Below, one piece after another: positions 25,830-39,163 of a stretch of DNA of 64,000 nucleotides. Every line of letters starts with the position of its first letter. Position 1 is the stretch's first letter. Position numbers and translations under genes: made by a program. The DNA comes from Magnolia sinica (taxonomy: Eukaryota > Streptophyta > Magnoliopsida > Magnoliales > Magnoliaceae): NCBI RefSeq assembly GCF_029962835.1, contig NC_080586.1, forward strand, positions 66,224,001 to 66,288,000, given 5' to 3'. The notes under the pieces were generated by a model. That model saw only the letters and a list, made by a program, of their open reading frames with translations. It made no database searches and was not told where the DNA came from.

Positions 25830-26818
25830 ATTCTTGAATAGCTTGTAGATTACACAACAATTTTTCATGTGCTCCTCTCCTACATTCCTAAATATGCCAC
25901 TGTAGTTGTTACAATGCATGGAATGCGGTTACAATATGTGGAATTAATACATGAAATATGATGTTACTTTACTGATATCTCTGTTAGAGTTTGTTTCTTT
26001 GAATATGGTAGTCTTCGAGCTATAAAGGGAAGCCAATTTCCTCCAAATTAATGGTACAATGAATTTGTATTCTCTGAGAAGATGAGTCTTGAATGATTTC
26101 TTCTCAGCTATGGAGATGAAAACCGACCTGCTACTTTTGGATGGATCTATTCTTTATTACTGCAATCCAAAAAAAGTGGTACGCACTATCTCTTCGTTTG
26201 TTACTTATTATTTGTATGCATTTTCCTTGTTAGGATTTAGAAGCAGCTTTATTGCACTATGTCAAGCCTGACTATTGTATTTCTTCTGAATAAGAAAAAT
26301 GAATGAAGAGATCAGGTTAGATCATGACTTTGTTGAGTTCCATTTTGTCATTACCATCACATTAAGATTTTGAACTTGCTGTTGCTTAACCTTGCTTCGC
26401 CTAATCAAATCATGTAGTCTTGTAAATGAAGAAGGGTGAAAGTGAACTCTTATCAGTGGGCAATGTGGGAAAAAAAAAAAACATTGTTTGTTGTTTGCTG
26501 TCATCTATTACTGTTGGCTATTCCACCACCTACATGCTGGGTGACCTGTTGCTGATGGAGCACCCTGATGACACAATCCAAACAGTTAAGTTGGTGGCCA
26601 TCTAATGAACGGTTGATGTTAAAGATCTCTCGTCTGGTTTCAAGCGATGCTCCATCCATAACGGGGCCTATGATTCAACATTCTCGATTGACATGTAACC
26701 CTGCATGTAAGGTGTATAAGTTGCCACCATTTAACAAATTGTGGCAAACACAATTATGGTCTAATATAGAAAAAACAAGGATGAAAGGTGTGGTAATTTC
26801 TCATGGCAAGACAATTCT
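25830..26818. other. 3' region of the cis-prenyltransferase gene, no further gene
   Basis: AT-rich downstream sequence with AATAAG-like possible polyadenylation signals near 26290. A 60-codon open frame at 26089-26271 has no recognisable domain and is probably untranslated region. Confidence 0.45.
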
Positions 26819-26826
26819 CTCACAAG

Positions 26827-29119
26827 CAAGGTATTCTGTATCGGTATTGGTTGGCGTAATGGTGCCCACCGATACGGATACAGCGGTGTAACAGCGATAC
26901 GGGGGCACAACGGCCCGTAACAGTGCAAATTTTATTTTTATTTTTATTTTTTGCCAAAAAAATATGAAAAATATGTATTAAATTCGGAATATTCTAAGCA
27001 TTTCAAATATGCATTCATTTATAAATTGGAACATATTTATGGTGGTGTAATGGTCTACTCTTTGGTGAGAAGTTGTATCAGATTGTCTGTTGAATTTATG
27101 AACCAGACAACCTGGATTTGACTGCAAAACTCATATATTTAATTTTCTAACTATCTACTATCAATGATAGATATATTGGAATGAATGGACATTAATATGT
27201 TCTATTATGATTAACACATCATATTCTACCATTAAAACAGCAACACATTAAATGAAAAATGATTTTTCGATTTTTTTTTTTTTAAAAGGTCGAAAATAAT
27301 GCGTAAATAGAAAAAAATTATAAAAAAAATATAAAATCACATCCAAAATCTGTAAAATGAACATTAATATGTTCTATTATGATTAACACATCATATTCTA
27401 CCATTAAAATAGCAACACATTAAATAAAAAATGATTTTTTGATTTTTTTAAAAAATGGTCGAAAATAGTGCGTAAATAAAAAAAATTATAAAAAAAAATA
27501 TAAAATCACAATAAGAATTTGTAAAATGGACATTAATATGTTCTACTATGATTAACACATCATATTCTACCATTAAAACAGCAACACATTAAATAAAAAA
27601 TGACTTTTCGAATTTTTTTTTAAAAAGGGCCAAAAATAGTGCGTAAATAGAAAATAATTATAAAGAAATATAAAATCACATCCAAAATCTGTAAAATGGA
27701 CATTAATATGTTCTACTATGATTAACACATCATATTCTACCATTAAAATAACAACACATTAAATAAAAAATGATTTTTCGAATTTTTTTAAAAAGGGGCC
27801 GAAAATAGTCCGTAAATAGAAAAAAATTGTAAAAAAAATATAAAATCACATCCAAAATCTGTAAAATGGACATTAATATGTTCTACTATGATTAACACAT
27901 CATATTCTACCATTAAAACAGTAACACATTAAATAAAAAATGATTTTTTGAATTTTTTTTTAAAAAAAGAAGACTTAAAATAGTGCGTAAATAGAAAAAA
28001 AAAAAATTTTAATATAAAATCACATCCAAAAACTATAAAAAGGACATTAATATGTTCTACTATGATTAACACATTATATTCTATCATTAAAACAATAACA
28101 CATTAAATAAAAAATGATTTTTCGAATTTTTTTAAAAAAAAAGGACCGAAAATAGTGTGTAAATAGAAAAAAATTATAAAAAAATATAAAATCACATCCA
28201 AAATCTGTAAAATGGACATTAATATGTTCTACTATTATTAACACATCATATTCTACCATTAAAACAGCAACATATTAAATAAAAAAATGATTTTTCGAAG
28301 TAAAAAAAAGGGCCAAAAATATTGCGTAAATAGAAAATATTATAAAAAATATATAAAATCACATCCAAAATCTGTAAAATGGACATTAATATGTTCTACT
28401 ATGATTAACATATCATATTTTACCATTAAAACAGCAACACATTAAATAAAAAATGATTTTTTGAATATTAAAAAAAAAAGGGCCGAAAATAGTGCGTAAA
28501 TAGAAAATAATTATAAAAAAATATAAAATCACATCCAAAATCTGTAAAATTGACATTAATATGTTCTACTATGATTAACACATCATATTCTACCATTAAA
28601 ACAACAACACATTAAATAAAAAATGATTTTTCGAATTTAAAAAAAAAAAAAAAAGGGCCGAAAATAGTGCGTAAATAGAAAAAAATTATAAAAAAATATA
28701 AAATCACATCCAAAATCTGTAAAATGGACATTAATATGTTCTACTATGATTAACACATCATATTTTACCATTAAAACAGCAACACATTGAATAAAAAGTA
28801 TAAATACTTATTTTTGAGGAATTTTTGAAAAATGGCACATGGAGCTTTAAATCAAGAAAATCCTTAATATAAGCTGTTTTTATCCTTAAATTCAAGCCAA
28901 GGATGGTCGAAAATTGTAATAGAATGATTTAGGAAGAGTTTGGAAGAAAGAAATATCAAAAAAAGTGAAAAACGGACCTTAAAAAGAGAAAAAAAAAAAA
29001 GTAGCCGTTTTCTGCGGGGCCGTTACGGCTACAAAATCGCCCTGGGGGGGGGGGGGGGGGGTGGTGTCGGCCGTTACTGTTACGTATCGACCGATACGTA
29101 ACTGTTACCGAACACCCTG
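26827..29119. mobile_element. hAT-type non-autonomous transposon (2.3 kb) with internal satellite
   Basis: Left end CAAGGTATTCTGTA and right end, read inverted, CAGGGTGTTCGGTA form 14-bp terminal repeats with 3 mismatches. A perfect 8-bp target duplication CTCACAAG sits at 26819-26826 and 29120-29127. Eight-bp duplications and CA(G/A)GG termini are typical of hAT elements. Inside the ends are GC-rich flanks with CGATACG/CCGTAAC words, including a G-run at about 29043-29061, and between them a long tandem satellite. No transposase frame is visible, so mobilisation would need a transposase from elsewhere. Confidence 0.88.
27180..28800. repeat. Ten tandem copies of a roughly 171-bp AT-rich satellite
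   Basis: The phrase GACATTAATATGTTCTA (first two copies end CTATT rather than CTACT) recurs at 27186, 27359, 27528, 27698, 27868, 28042, 28214, 28381, 28551 and 28726. Spacing is 167-175 bp. Each unit continues with ATGATTAACACATCATATT, CTACCATTAAAACAGCAACA and AGTGCGTAAATAG. Indels occur mainly in A/T homopolymer runs. The array is confined within the hAT terminal repeats. Confidence 0.95.
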
Positions 29120-29127
29120 CTCACAAG

Positions 29128-31690
29128 ACATACCCTCTTTGGTCAGATTGCATTGGATATCGTAATAACACAACTTAAGACTTTATTTATTTATTGGGGA
29201 ATAATAAACTTAGAACTTGTTTGGGTAGAGGGTCCTGCAAAATCGGGATTAAATCTTCTGTTGCGAACTTGCGATCTTTGTGGGACCTATGTTCTTCATT
29301 TCTGATTGGTATGGGCAGACTGGCTATTTTCCCCACTTAATAACAATTATGTGAAGTTCTAAAATGACTTAAGAGATCAAATTTGTGATCAAATGGGGAA
29401 AAGCATTGCTCCTTCTGTATGAATCTGACATGGGGGCACGGGGCCCACCAAAATCAGGATTTAGGCTTGTTCCTGATTTTGTGGAATCCCCTATCCAAAT
29501 GGACAGTTAGGAAACTGCAGAGAAATGCTCAATCACAGTAAAGTAATTGTTACAAAATAAAATAAAATCCTAAAGATATCGAATTTGTGATCAAGTGAGG
29601 AAAAGCATTGCTCCTCCGGTACGAATCTGACATGGGCGCGTGGGGCCCGCCAAAATTGGTATTTAGGCTTATTCCTGATTTTGTGGAATCCCCTGCCCAA
29701 ATGGACTGTTAGGAAGCTGCAGAGAAATGCTCCATCACAGTAAATTAATTGTTACAAAAATAAAAATAAAAAATCCTAATGTAGACTGATGCCACCACCC
29801 CCATCAGCACCTCTCAAATCAACAGTTTGGGCATTTGCAAGGCTGTGTCCAAACTTTTAATACAGATCAGAATTGTGTTGATAATGTGGTAGAAGCAGCT
29901 GCTTCTTGGGATGATTTTTGTGCTATACATCCCACTGGGCCTTTCAGCTATTTGCCTTCTAGCCACAAGGTAAGCCATGTGAAGATCTATGGTAGATAGT
30001 TTTCATGTGCTTTCCACAACTATCTTCTCCTGTCAGAGGATTTAGGATGCAATGCACAATTTGTAGGTGATAAAAGAGGCTGTAAAAAACATATGTTATA
30101 TATCTGATCAGATTGGTGGGCCGCACATTTGATTTAATTAGATTGAAGGGTGTGGCATATGTTTTGATCAGGTTACAGACACTACCCCTGTGGTTTTTCT
30201 CTCTAAGTTCCCTCTTTTGGACAAGTCAGTTCGATCATTCTTGAGTTTGGGTGGCTGTGATCGAGAGTGTACCAGATCTAAGTCGTTCATCTTAAAGGAG
30301 AGATATTATATCGAGAGTGTACCAGATCTAAGTCGTTCATCTTAAAGGAGAGATATTATATTCCGGGGACATATTTGTGAGGACCCAATGTATCGGGGAT
30401 TGTCTTCCTGTGAGGGCAAATCCATCTTTAAGACAGAGATAGTAACATGCCTCAGCTCTCTAGATTCTTCTATTGTTATTTTTTGTTTATTAATTTGGAT
30501 TTTCTACTATATCTCTATATTTTAGAATCCAAAACCATCACAGGCCATTAATATATCTTCTCGAGAAGAAAATAACATAAAATCCTCATAAAATAGGGAA
30601 AAAAAAAAATGCTGATTCCAGCAGTAAATCTATAATTTGGTTCTAACAAGAGTTTTAATGAAAATGTTAAAATGTCGACTGCCAGGGCTGTCTTTTATAA
30701 CCTTAGAAATTAATATTTCTTCATCCATTTTGAAAGAAAAATTTATAACCAAGGTAATATAATAATATAAGCTTCGAAGCTGAAAAACATATGCATGCCC
30801 TAGCATGCAACAGCTTTTCCCTGCCTCCATTATATTGCTGCTAGCAATTACTACTATTTTTTGTTTTAAATCTTCCACATCATTCCATTAGGAAAAGGGA
30901 AGCCTGTCATAGAGCAGTCGACCAGGAGTGGAAGACTGCAGGCCCGTCTTAGTATTCAAGTCCTCTCATTACTCAAATAAAAGGCAGGATTGAGCGAGTG
31001 AATTTCACTCAAATGAGTCACTTGTCTATTCTTGTATCAAGTGAAATGTTAACCTAAAGTTCTGTATTGCAGTTCATTACTACTTCCACTAGTTCAAGGA
31101 AGAAGCACCTCGATATTTATTTCTAATAAATCATCCGTATTCATTGCAGGGCCCACCTGATGGAGAGCCCAGATCTTGCACATTTTTGCTCCATTGCCCA
31201 GTTCAACCCTCACAAATTCTAATTAAATGTTGAAGGTGATGAGAGATGGAGACATTAAAATAGATCATTTAACAATCGACTTCATGGTGTTTAATAGATT
31301 TAAATATCAATCCTATTGTTGCATGGACATGACCAATATGGTTTTCTTTCACTCATATTCATTACTGTAAATGGTCAATTTCTTCTTCTTTTTTCAGGAT
31401 ATCCTAACCGTCAGATGCATAGGGAATTGATCAAGGACAAACAAAAGGCTGGGGCATAAATCAAGCTTATCTACTGAATTTTGTAGGAAATATAAGGTCC
31501 TTATCCATTAAGGATATACTCTGTCGGCACAAGTGGGACCCATGGTCCAGTGATTCAATATCTGATGTTCCTAAATGTGGATTGGGGCATCTCAGAAAAT
31601 CTACTAGATGGAAAATTCCTAGCTAATCAGGTGGGTGGGCCACCATTATTAAAAAGAACAGAAAGGAATGCTCACACGTACAACCAACTA
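29128..31690. other. Intergenic with local tandem duplications
   Basis: A duplication of about 204 bp occupies about 29377-29775 (AATTTGTGATCAA...GCATTGCTCCTCC...GGGGCCC(A/G)CCAAAAT). An exact 50-bp tandem duplication occupies 30261-30360. 29780-29970 contains an exon-like open frame (annotated separately). A reverse-strand frame at 30630-30878 (82 codons) has no recognisable domain. No confident gene. Confidence 0.5.
29845..29970 (+). other. Unidentified exon-like segment
   Basis: One frame stays open through NTDQNCVDNVVEAAASWDDF and CAIHPTGPFSYLPSSHK, and ends exactly at a good donor (CACAAG|gtaagc). Composition is protein-like and non-repetitive. I do not recognise the family and see no clear upstream or downstream exon, so it may be a lone captured or relict exon. 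Confidence 0.25.
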
Positions 31691-31960
31691 GTTAGCCTGT
31701 GAGGCTACTATAGTGTTTATATGACATCTCGGCCATCCAAAAAAGTTTACCCACCATGAAAATGGGACACCCCAAAATTCAGATAAATTCAACTAAAATT
31801 TGAGGCACATCATAGAAAACCATGTACAACCATCCTAAAAACCTCTCATTCACATGGGGTGCATCTGATGGTTGGATCAACCTGATTTTTGGGCCATCCC
31901 ATTTTCATGGTGGGACAACCTTGCTAGACGGGTGAGATGTCATACAAACACCATGGTTGG
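31691..31960. mobile_element. Small foldback element
   Basis: CTACTATAGTGTTTATATGACATCTC at the left pairs with GAGATGTCATACAAACACCATGG at the right. The inner blocks ACCCACCATGAAAATGGGA and TCCCATTTTCATGGTGGG are inverted copies. About 260 bp and non-coding. Confidence 0.7.
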
Positions 31961-33000
31961 GTTGGGCTTGGCTCGGGCTGAAAATCCTCAACCCAATCCA
32001 AATTTGGATTGGGTTTGGGTCGAGGCCTTGTGCAACCTGACCCGATATATATCTATGTAAGATGTTGTAAAAAGCAGAATATCCAACGGTCGGATTTCAG
32101 CAAACAGGTGTTCACTAATCATTGGCTTGGTGATGGTGTGTCCCACAATTTAGTCGGTTTAATGTGTGCAATTTCTAAGAGTTATTTGATACTCGGCTGC
32201 TTATGAGGCTTGATACGCTACCATATATGCCAGCATGGCACACAGGTGAGATATCCAGGCAATCCATCATGGGCCTCACCATATATACTATTGCTGAAAG
32301 ATAAAGATGTCCACTTAGTAGGTGTGGCCGATCATTAGAAATAAGTGAACGGTTTAGAAAACTTTGGCCATTTTTTCACAACCATTCATTTGTTCGGTTA
32401 ATTATGGCCCACCTGATTAATGAACCGATCTGATTCTTGATTCTTGGGATTGAGAATCTACATATTGTTACCTTTCTGATGGATGTCTTGGACATTGTAG
32501 ATATGCAACTTATACACACATGGCTTTGATTTGCATGTGTTGCAATTCAGAATGCAGCATCTGTTAGTGTCCATTGGGCCCACCTTATGAAATGATACTA
32601 TCGTTTGAGCCGTCCATATTCTTGCTATTATCATGAATAAGCTATTGCATCATAATCACGTTTTCTTGATAATAGGAGAATTTGATTTTAAGAGTCGATT
32701 CTGATCCATTGAAAGTAATTTTGAGTTCGGCTCGGGTTCTAAGCCTCACGACTCAGGTTGGGTCGGCATGACCATTTTGTAGTTGGGTTGGGCTTGGGTC
32801 GACCCGACCCACCTAAGTCTCACCCGTAATTGTAGCCTTGTCGATTTCAAAAGAGGGTGTGGTTCAACAGCAGGTGGTAATCCTAGATTTCATCAAAGAA
32901 ATCTCTAGGACAGTCGGCAGGCAGGCCTAGGCTATCTTCAGCACGGATTTTGAACTATCAAGGTCATCTTGTAGGAGGCCAGGCTTATTTTGAAATTTTA
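31961..33000. other. Intergenic repeat sequence
   Basis: GGGTTGGGCTTGG(C/G)TCG-rich words at about 31955-32050 and, inverted or repeated, at about 32755-32830 bracket about 700 bp of MITE-like sequence. No gene is seen. Confidence 0.45.
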
Positions 33001-33004
33001 ATTT

Positions 33005-33696
33005 TGTTGGTCCACGCCACATGTTATGGGAGAATCTGATCTGACCCCAATTGAAGTTAGCTCGGCTCGGCCACATCCCAGGATGATTCAACCGAGCTTC
33101 GATCAAGGTCTGCCCAGCTAAAGGAGCAGGCGCATCAAATACTTCATCAGGCAAAATAGCAAAGCCATGAAGGTCCGACCCGCGGCGTGACATGGGCTCA
33201 GACTATTTGGACCAAACCAATTGGCAATGATCGGGGTAACAATTGATCTGACATGATCCGAGCCCAGATAGGATTAGTAGTGCTGGCTCATCTGCTCAAC
33301 CTGAGTTGAGATGATCAATCAAGATAGTGCGGTTGAGCCGAGCTTAATCCAGTAACGTATGATGGCATTAACCGTTGCACCACGATCATAAAGTAACTGA
33401 CGACATTGGTGCACGCGCAATTCCTGCCTAATGGCAGAGATCATGCTGAGAATGACGGGCACGTTCACTCCAATCAAATGGTATAAATAAGAGACTCATC
33501 TACAGGAACATGTATGCAAAATCTTTTACCCGAAACCCACCTACACTACTTAGACACAGATTCCTAGCCTAACTTTATCATTGGAGGGTCTCCTGCTCTA
33601 GCCAGGGTCTCCTTTATTTTCCTCCTATGTAGGCTTACGGGGCTCGGCACAAATGCTCGGAGCTCGGCAAGGGTGAGTCAGATTTTTGCATCAACA
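33005..33696 (+). repeat. 5' LTR (3' part certain) of the Tat-type element
   Basis: Carries a TATA-like GGTATAAATAAG at about 33479-33490 and ends ...TGCATCAACA immediately before the primer-binding region. A TGTTG at 33005 would pair with the terminal CAACA and give an LTR of about 690 bp, but without a 3' LTR for comparison this start is tentative. Confidence 0.5.
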
Positions 33697-33752
33697 TTTT
33701 GGTGCTGTCCGTGGGAAATGACATAAAAACCACTCCTACTCTACCAGAGGAA

Positions 33753-35410
33753 ATGGCAAGAGGGAAGAAGAAAGCACATACACCAATAATTGCGGCTAAT
33801 CCTGAGCCGACTAGGCAACGAAATTCGACCTCTAGGCTGCAGTTGGAATCTGTGCCTACGGAACCAACTCAGCGATCTAGGAACCGAGGAGGTAGGTACC
33901 AAGCGCTACAGAGCCAAGTGAAAATGCTAGTTAATGAGATTGGCCAAATGAAACAGTAGATGGCTAAACAACATCCACCCCTTGATCAGGAGGTGAACAC
34001 TCCGATGGTTGTGGAACATCGTGCGACTTCTCGAAGAGGTGTGTCACAGGGCACATTTGCTCAGGTCTCAACACGAGCTCGGGAGACATCAACCTAAGCC
34101 CCGATGCATGTTTCTGAGACCTCAACATTAGCTTCGACTGACCTCTACCGTGAACTGGAAAGGACGAGACGTGGGAAGACTCCCGAACCCGATCAAGCTC
34201 GGGAAGTTATGGCCAAGAACAGGGATCCTTAGGAGGCTCAGCTTGAGGAGCTATGACAGCAGATCAGCACGATGCGTCAGGTGTATCAAGCGCAGGCTTC
34301 GACCACTATAGAAGCAATGATAGAGGAAACAGAGGCCCCCATTCACCAGCAAGATAATGAGTGCAGCAATGCCTTCGAGGTTCCGGATGCACCCCATCAC
34401 ACCGTATTCGGGTTCTAAAGATCCACACGAGCATATAGAGTCATACTGGTCATGGATGCAGCTTCAATCAGCTTCCTGACTGATCATGTGTTGCGCTTTC
34501 TCCCCGACTCTCACGGGAGTCGCACGAAGTTGATATAGACAATTGAAGCCAAATTCGATCAACTCGTTTGCTGAGCTCAACAAAGCATTCCTGACTCAGT
34601 TCATCATCGAGAAACAGCGCTGAAAGTCATCTACCCACCTGCTGACTATCAAGCAAAAGGAGGGAGAGGCACTGAAAGACTACATCATCCGATTCAACAA
34701 AGAGGCGATGCAAGTCGACAACTACTCCGACAAGATGGCACTAGCTATGATGATTGCTGGACTCAAGGAAAGAAAGTTCCTCTTTTCCATAGGAAAGAAT
34801 CCTCTGACTACATTGGGGGAACTAATGAATCGAGCTCAGAAGTATTCAAATGCCAAAGAGTTCTTCAATTCTTGAAAACTTTCTCAGAGCTTGGGAACCC
34901 AACACAAAGATGAAGCCCCATAGTAGTTGAACAAGAGGAGGTCGGATGAAGACACCTCACGCAGTAAGAAGTCGAGAAGAAGGCTTGAGAGCAGGTTCAA
35001 CTCATATACTCCTCTCAACACATCTCCAAAGAAAATTCTCTTGGAGATCCGAGACAAGAAGATGTTGAGGTGGGTGAGCTGCATGAAAACGGACGCGGGC
35101 CAGCGAGACAAGGGTAAGTTTGTCGCTTCCACTGCGACCACGGTCATAACACCAACGATCGTGTCGATCTAAAAGAAGAGATCGAGACTCTCATCCGTAA
35201 GGGATACTTGTGCAATTTCATGAAGGAGGAAAAGCACGCTCGGAAGAACGAGCCACTAAGCAAAGTAATGGATAAAGGCATTGAGATCTGGACAATATGA
35301 GGAGGTCCGTCAGGGGGTGGAGACTCAAACCGAGCCCAAAAGGCTCATGCTCGGAGTACTAACCTCGAGCACTACGTTTACTTGGCTGACAGGCCGAGCA
35401 AGGAACCGTG
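33753..35410 (+). pseudogene. gag region of the Tat-type element, degenerate
   Basis: Starts with an ATG at 33753 (MARGKKKAHTPII...). It continues through Arg/Gln-rich and coiled-coil-like sequence and a recognisable retrotransposon gag core at about 34600-34880. There fragments such as KQKEGEALKDYIIRFNKEAM and MMIAGLKERKF are visible in one frame. Several stops and frame changes break it. It is interrupted at 35411 by a solo-LTR-like insertion; the same polyprotein resumes at 38605. Confidence 0.75.
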
Positions 35411-38400
35411 TGTAACGCCCTGAAAATCGAGGGTCAAGCAGAAGCTCAGCTCCCAAGTTTTAACGCATCACTTATGCAACATAGGTAATGATAATTAAAT
35501 GTTGTTCATATTAGTGCATTAAACATAAGTGGGACTATACCAAAACAACATATCATATTCCAGAGACAGTTAACTTTCGCAAGCGGAAGACTGTGATAAA
35601 TATATAAAATATATAAACTGTTGTAAGTCTCCAGAGTGTGAACATGTTACCAAGTTAAATATATACATGTATACTCCAAAAATGAACAAAATGAATATAC
35701 ATGGGTGTTCCAAAAGTGTAAAATAATAAGTGTAATGGCGTCTAATCAGCATCCCTGTAACCCCGTCGATCAGAACATAGTCTACATAGACCCGCCTGAT
35801 AGCTACATATAGGAGAACTCCTCCTCATCAACGTAAAAGTCCGGCTCCACTTCATAAGCATCGCCATCATCTGAAACTAAAACAGGGTCTGATTGGTGTT
35901 TAAAACACCGTCCCATAACGTGGGAGTGAGTGATCAACTCAGTGGAACAATAAAGCAAAGGTTAACATGTTATCAATTCAGTCAAGCAGTAATGATAACG
36001 CAATATAACAATCAGGTCCTAAGTACTCTTATTAATGCAAGAATGATATGAAATAATGATGCATGCCCTCGCCTGCGCTCCCTTAGCGACTTCATCTCAC
36101 GATCGCAGCATGCAACCCTTCCTCAGTGCTTGACCTGCTACGTCAAAGGCACATGTAATGCGGTGTATGCACGTGATTAGCCAGGTTCTTACTTAGGTTT
36201 ATTCATACAGCAGAATTGGGAAGCTAAGGTACCTCCCTTATATCAATTCCCAAACAATGATTCATTCTAAGGTCGTTAGTCCTAGTAAATCTCATACGAT
36301 GTTGCAGTTCTAGGTCACTGCAAAGGGCTCGTCACTTGATCAGTGTACGCCTAGTTTATACTCTAATTGCTATGGAAAAGCTCTTCGCCTCAACGCAGTC
36401 TCAGAGCATACTCAAGGTCACTACAAAGGGTTCGTCACCTGATCAGTGTAGGCCGAAAGCTCAAATATAGTGTCCCATACCACCCTATTTGGCTCATGAG
36501 ACGGTGTTGCTCACTGGTCACTACGGGGAGGCTCGTCACCCCAGCGTAGGCTAACAGCACGACCACAGTGTCCCATACTACCATGTCCGGCTCATGAGTA
36601 TTAGTGGAACGAGGTACCAAGGTTAACGGGATTTTCACTAGTGAGTTTGGTACCTTAGGTTCAAACAGTAGCGTCCATACATGGTGAACATACATCGGGT
36701 CAATCGGGTTACTTGACAAGCTCGACTGGTACGAGCATACGTCGAGCCGATCGACATGGAGCACATAAGCACTCCACGTGGCCTAACCACTGTCGACTAG
36801 CAGAGTACGACTCGGATTCATCGGGCGTGTCTGTCGTGGCTAAGTAGTATAGCCAACTATCATAAACCATTACCGATTACCTGGACTACGTCGTAGCCAC
36901 AATCACATTTCAAAAATAGCATTCACATTAAGCCAAACAGCATGTGGCAACTGAACTCAAATACAAATCTCATATGAGCGTTTCAACAAACACATAGGGT
37001 ACATATTAGCATATATAGGCATTTCAGCCATAACGCACTTAGTAACGATGTAAGTTACATGAAGGAAACTATAGCCGTAGTTAAGGAAATTGAGAATCCT
37101 ATCTCAACATCCTTATTACATACATTTAAACAAATATTTCCTTATTCAGGCATTTTATCAAACAATTAGCCTACACATATTATACACATGTAATAGACTA
37201 GTTACAACATACATCCCGACAAGCCCCTTTTACAAAAGAGTTGCCACATACACAACAAGCATATTCCCATAGCTAATAATCATGGCAAGCACAAATCATA
37301 ATTCCATATTCATTCAGACATATCAACAAACACGTAGAATACACTACATTCAACATAGTTCATATATATGTGTAAAGTGCAGGAAACATCGTAACTAAGC
37401 ATGTGATAGCATTCAAGTCAGTCATAAATCATTAGCTAACATTGAAAGCCTTGAAAACCGTAACTTAAACATTTATAGTCCGTACCTTTCACCGGTAGAC
37501 GCGTAACGAACTCAGTTTAAAAGCTAAGTCTTTGTCTACGACACCACAATAACCTATAACAGGGAATAGGTTAGCTATTCCACCATTTACACTATTGGAA
37601 ACCCTAAAACAGATTAGGGTTAGGTTTTCTTACCCAAAAACGGCAACAAAACTGCCGGTATAATGATACAGATGTGGTGGTTAAACACGTGGAGCGGCGG
37701 GATTGAATCCCAGGAAGAAACGCCGACTCTCTCTCTCTTTCCTTCTCTTTTCTCTCTTCTCTCTCTTAGGGTTTTCCAAATTCGTATGGAATGAGAAAGA
37801 GGGTTTAAGACCCTTATATAGGCCCAAGATTGATGGAAATGGCTTCAGGGCCAAGGTATACTTAGGTTACAGCCAAATAGCGTCTGTTCTGAACCAACGG
37901 AGCACTTCTGGAGGCCCCTTTTCTACATGCGGTCAGACTTAAGCTCCCAGACATTGGATCTAGGTCGAGTTAAGTTTTCGTTCTGATCAAATTTTCAGAT
38001 CGACCGTGGCAGGCCCGTTTCAGTTCAACAGTCACCGGTATTCAATCAGGGCCACAAGTGTACTAACATGTGTTAAAAAAATTTCCTAATCTGAGGTGTA
38101 ATTGGGTCAGATTCTGATGGTCTGAATCCTTAGATTTGGCCTGCAAGTGAAACGACTCAATTCACTTAAGTTTCAGTTCACTTTCTAAGGGTATTCGCGT
38201 TTCTCACACACTTCGCTCCGAGCTCAAGTTGTGCGTTTCTGGGTACCGTTAAGACTTAATTTCTGAGGTGGTTGTCAAGTCTAGGAATGCGGTCCTAACC
38301 GTCTGGTTTCGCAGTAATCGGACTTTCGACGCGCGGTCTAGGTCCGATACGGAGTCTTAAGGTGCTCCCGAGAGCAATCGGGTTTAAAGATTGATCCAAG

Positions 38401-38599
38401 ATTTCAGGGTAATGCAGCGCCAATGATTCTGCACGTCTTGAGTCTTGCATATCATATATAAAGTGGGTAGTGCTAATTTTACAGGTACTCTAGCATAACA
38501 ATAGCTAATTCTCATCTAATTTCTAAAGGATTTAGTCTTGAGTGATTTCTGCCTGAGGTGATACTCGGGTCTTTGTACGGATTTTTTCGAGACGTTACA
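35411..38599. mobile_element. Solo-LTR-like insertion 1 (3.2 kb) inside gag-pol
   Basis: Begins TGTAACGCCC and ends GAGACGTTACA, so the termini are inverted (TGTAAC/GTTACA). Five-bp target duplication CCGTG (35406-35410) versus CCGCG (38600-38604), one mismatch. A TATA-like CTTATATAGG lies at about 37813, followed by a CT-rich leader-like stretch in the reverse sense. No gag-pol coding is inside, so it is most simply a solo LTR left by LTR-LTR recombination. It shares the block GGTCACTACGGGGAG...GTGTCCCAT...CTCATGAG with insertion 2. Confidence 0.8.
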
Positions 38600-38604
38600 C
38601 CGCG

Positions 38605-39163
38605 AATGAGTCCGTGCAACTTAACGTTCACGGAAGACGATGCACGCGAAATTTAACACCCTCATGACGATGCCCTGGTAGTAGCCATGACGATAGACAA
38701 TCAGAAGGTATACTGTATTCTGGTCGATACGGGGAGCACGGCCGACATCTTGTACTTTGAGGCCTTCGACAAGATGGGCATCGACAGGTCATGCCTCCGA
38801 CCCATCCGGATCCCACTGCACAGCTTCTCAAGTGACAAAGTCATCTCGAAAGGGGCGATCCTCCTCCTAGTCACAGTCAGAGAAGGACAGAACCAAGTCA
38901 CCTTGTTGGTTGACTTCTTGGTGGTGAACTCACCATCGACGTATAATGGCATCATCAAACGACCTTCACTTAACTCCATGAGAGTGGTGGTATCCACAAA
39001 CCACCTGGTGATGAAGTTCCCAGTAGTTGGAGGAGTCGGATACCTCCAAGGAGATCAACGGGAGGCTCGGTGTTGCTACTTGATAGCTGTGGGAAAGGGC
39101 ACAACAAAGCAAGCTCTAATAATCAATGTGCTCGACCCTAGGGAGGACAACTCAGAGGGAATC
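38605..39163 (+). pseudogene. Retrotransposon aspartic protease region
   Basis: Open from about 38687 to the insertion at 39164. The active-site motif is ILVDTGSTADIL, with FEAFDKMGI following, typical of Tat-clade proteases (VDTGSSADIL). Upstream at 38605-38680 the sequence reads like the gag-protease linker (FTEDDA..., HPHDDALVVAMTI) with one stop. The protease would cleave the element's polyprotein. The active-site Asp-Thr-Gly is intact, but the gene is interrupted. Confidence 0.85.

Noticed and set aside
27180-28800. Centromeric satellite
   Set aside because: The period is right for a centromeric type, but only ten units are present and they are bounded by hAT ends with a perfect 8-bp target duplication. 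Nothing here shows a centromere.
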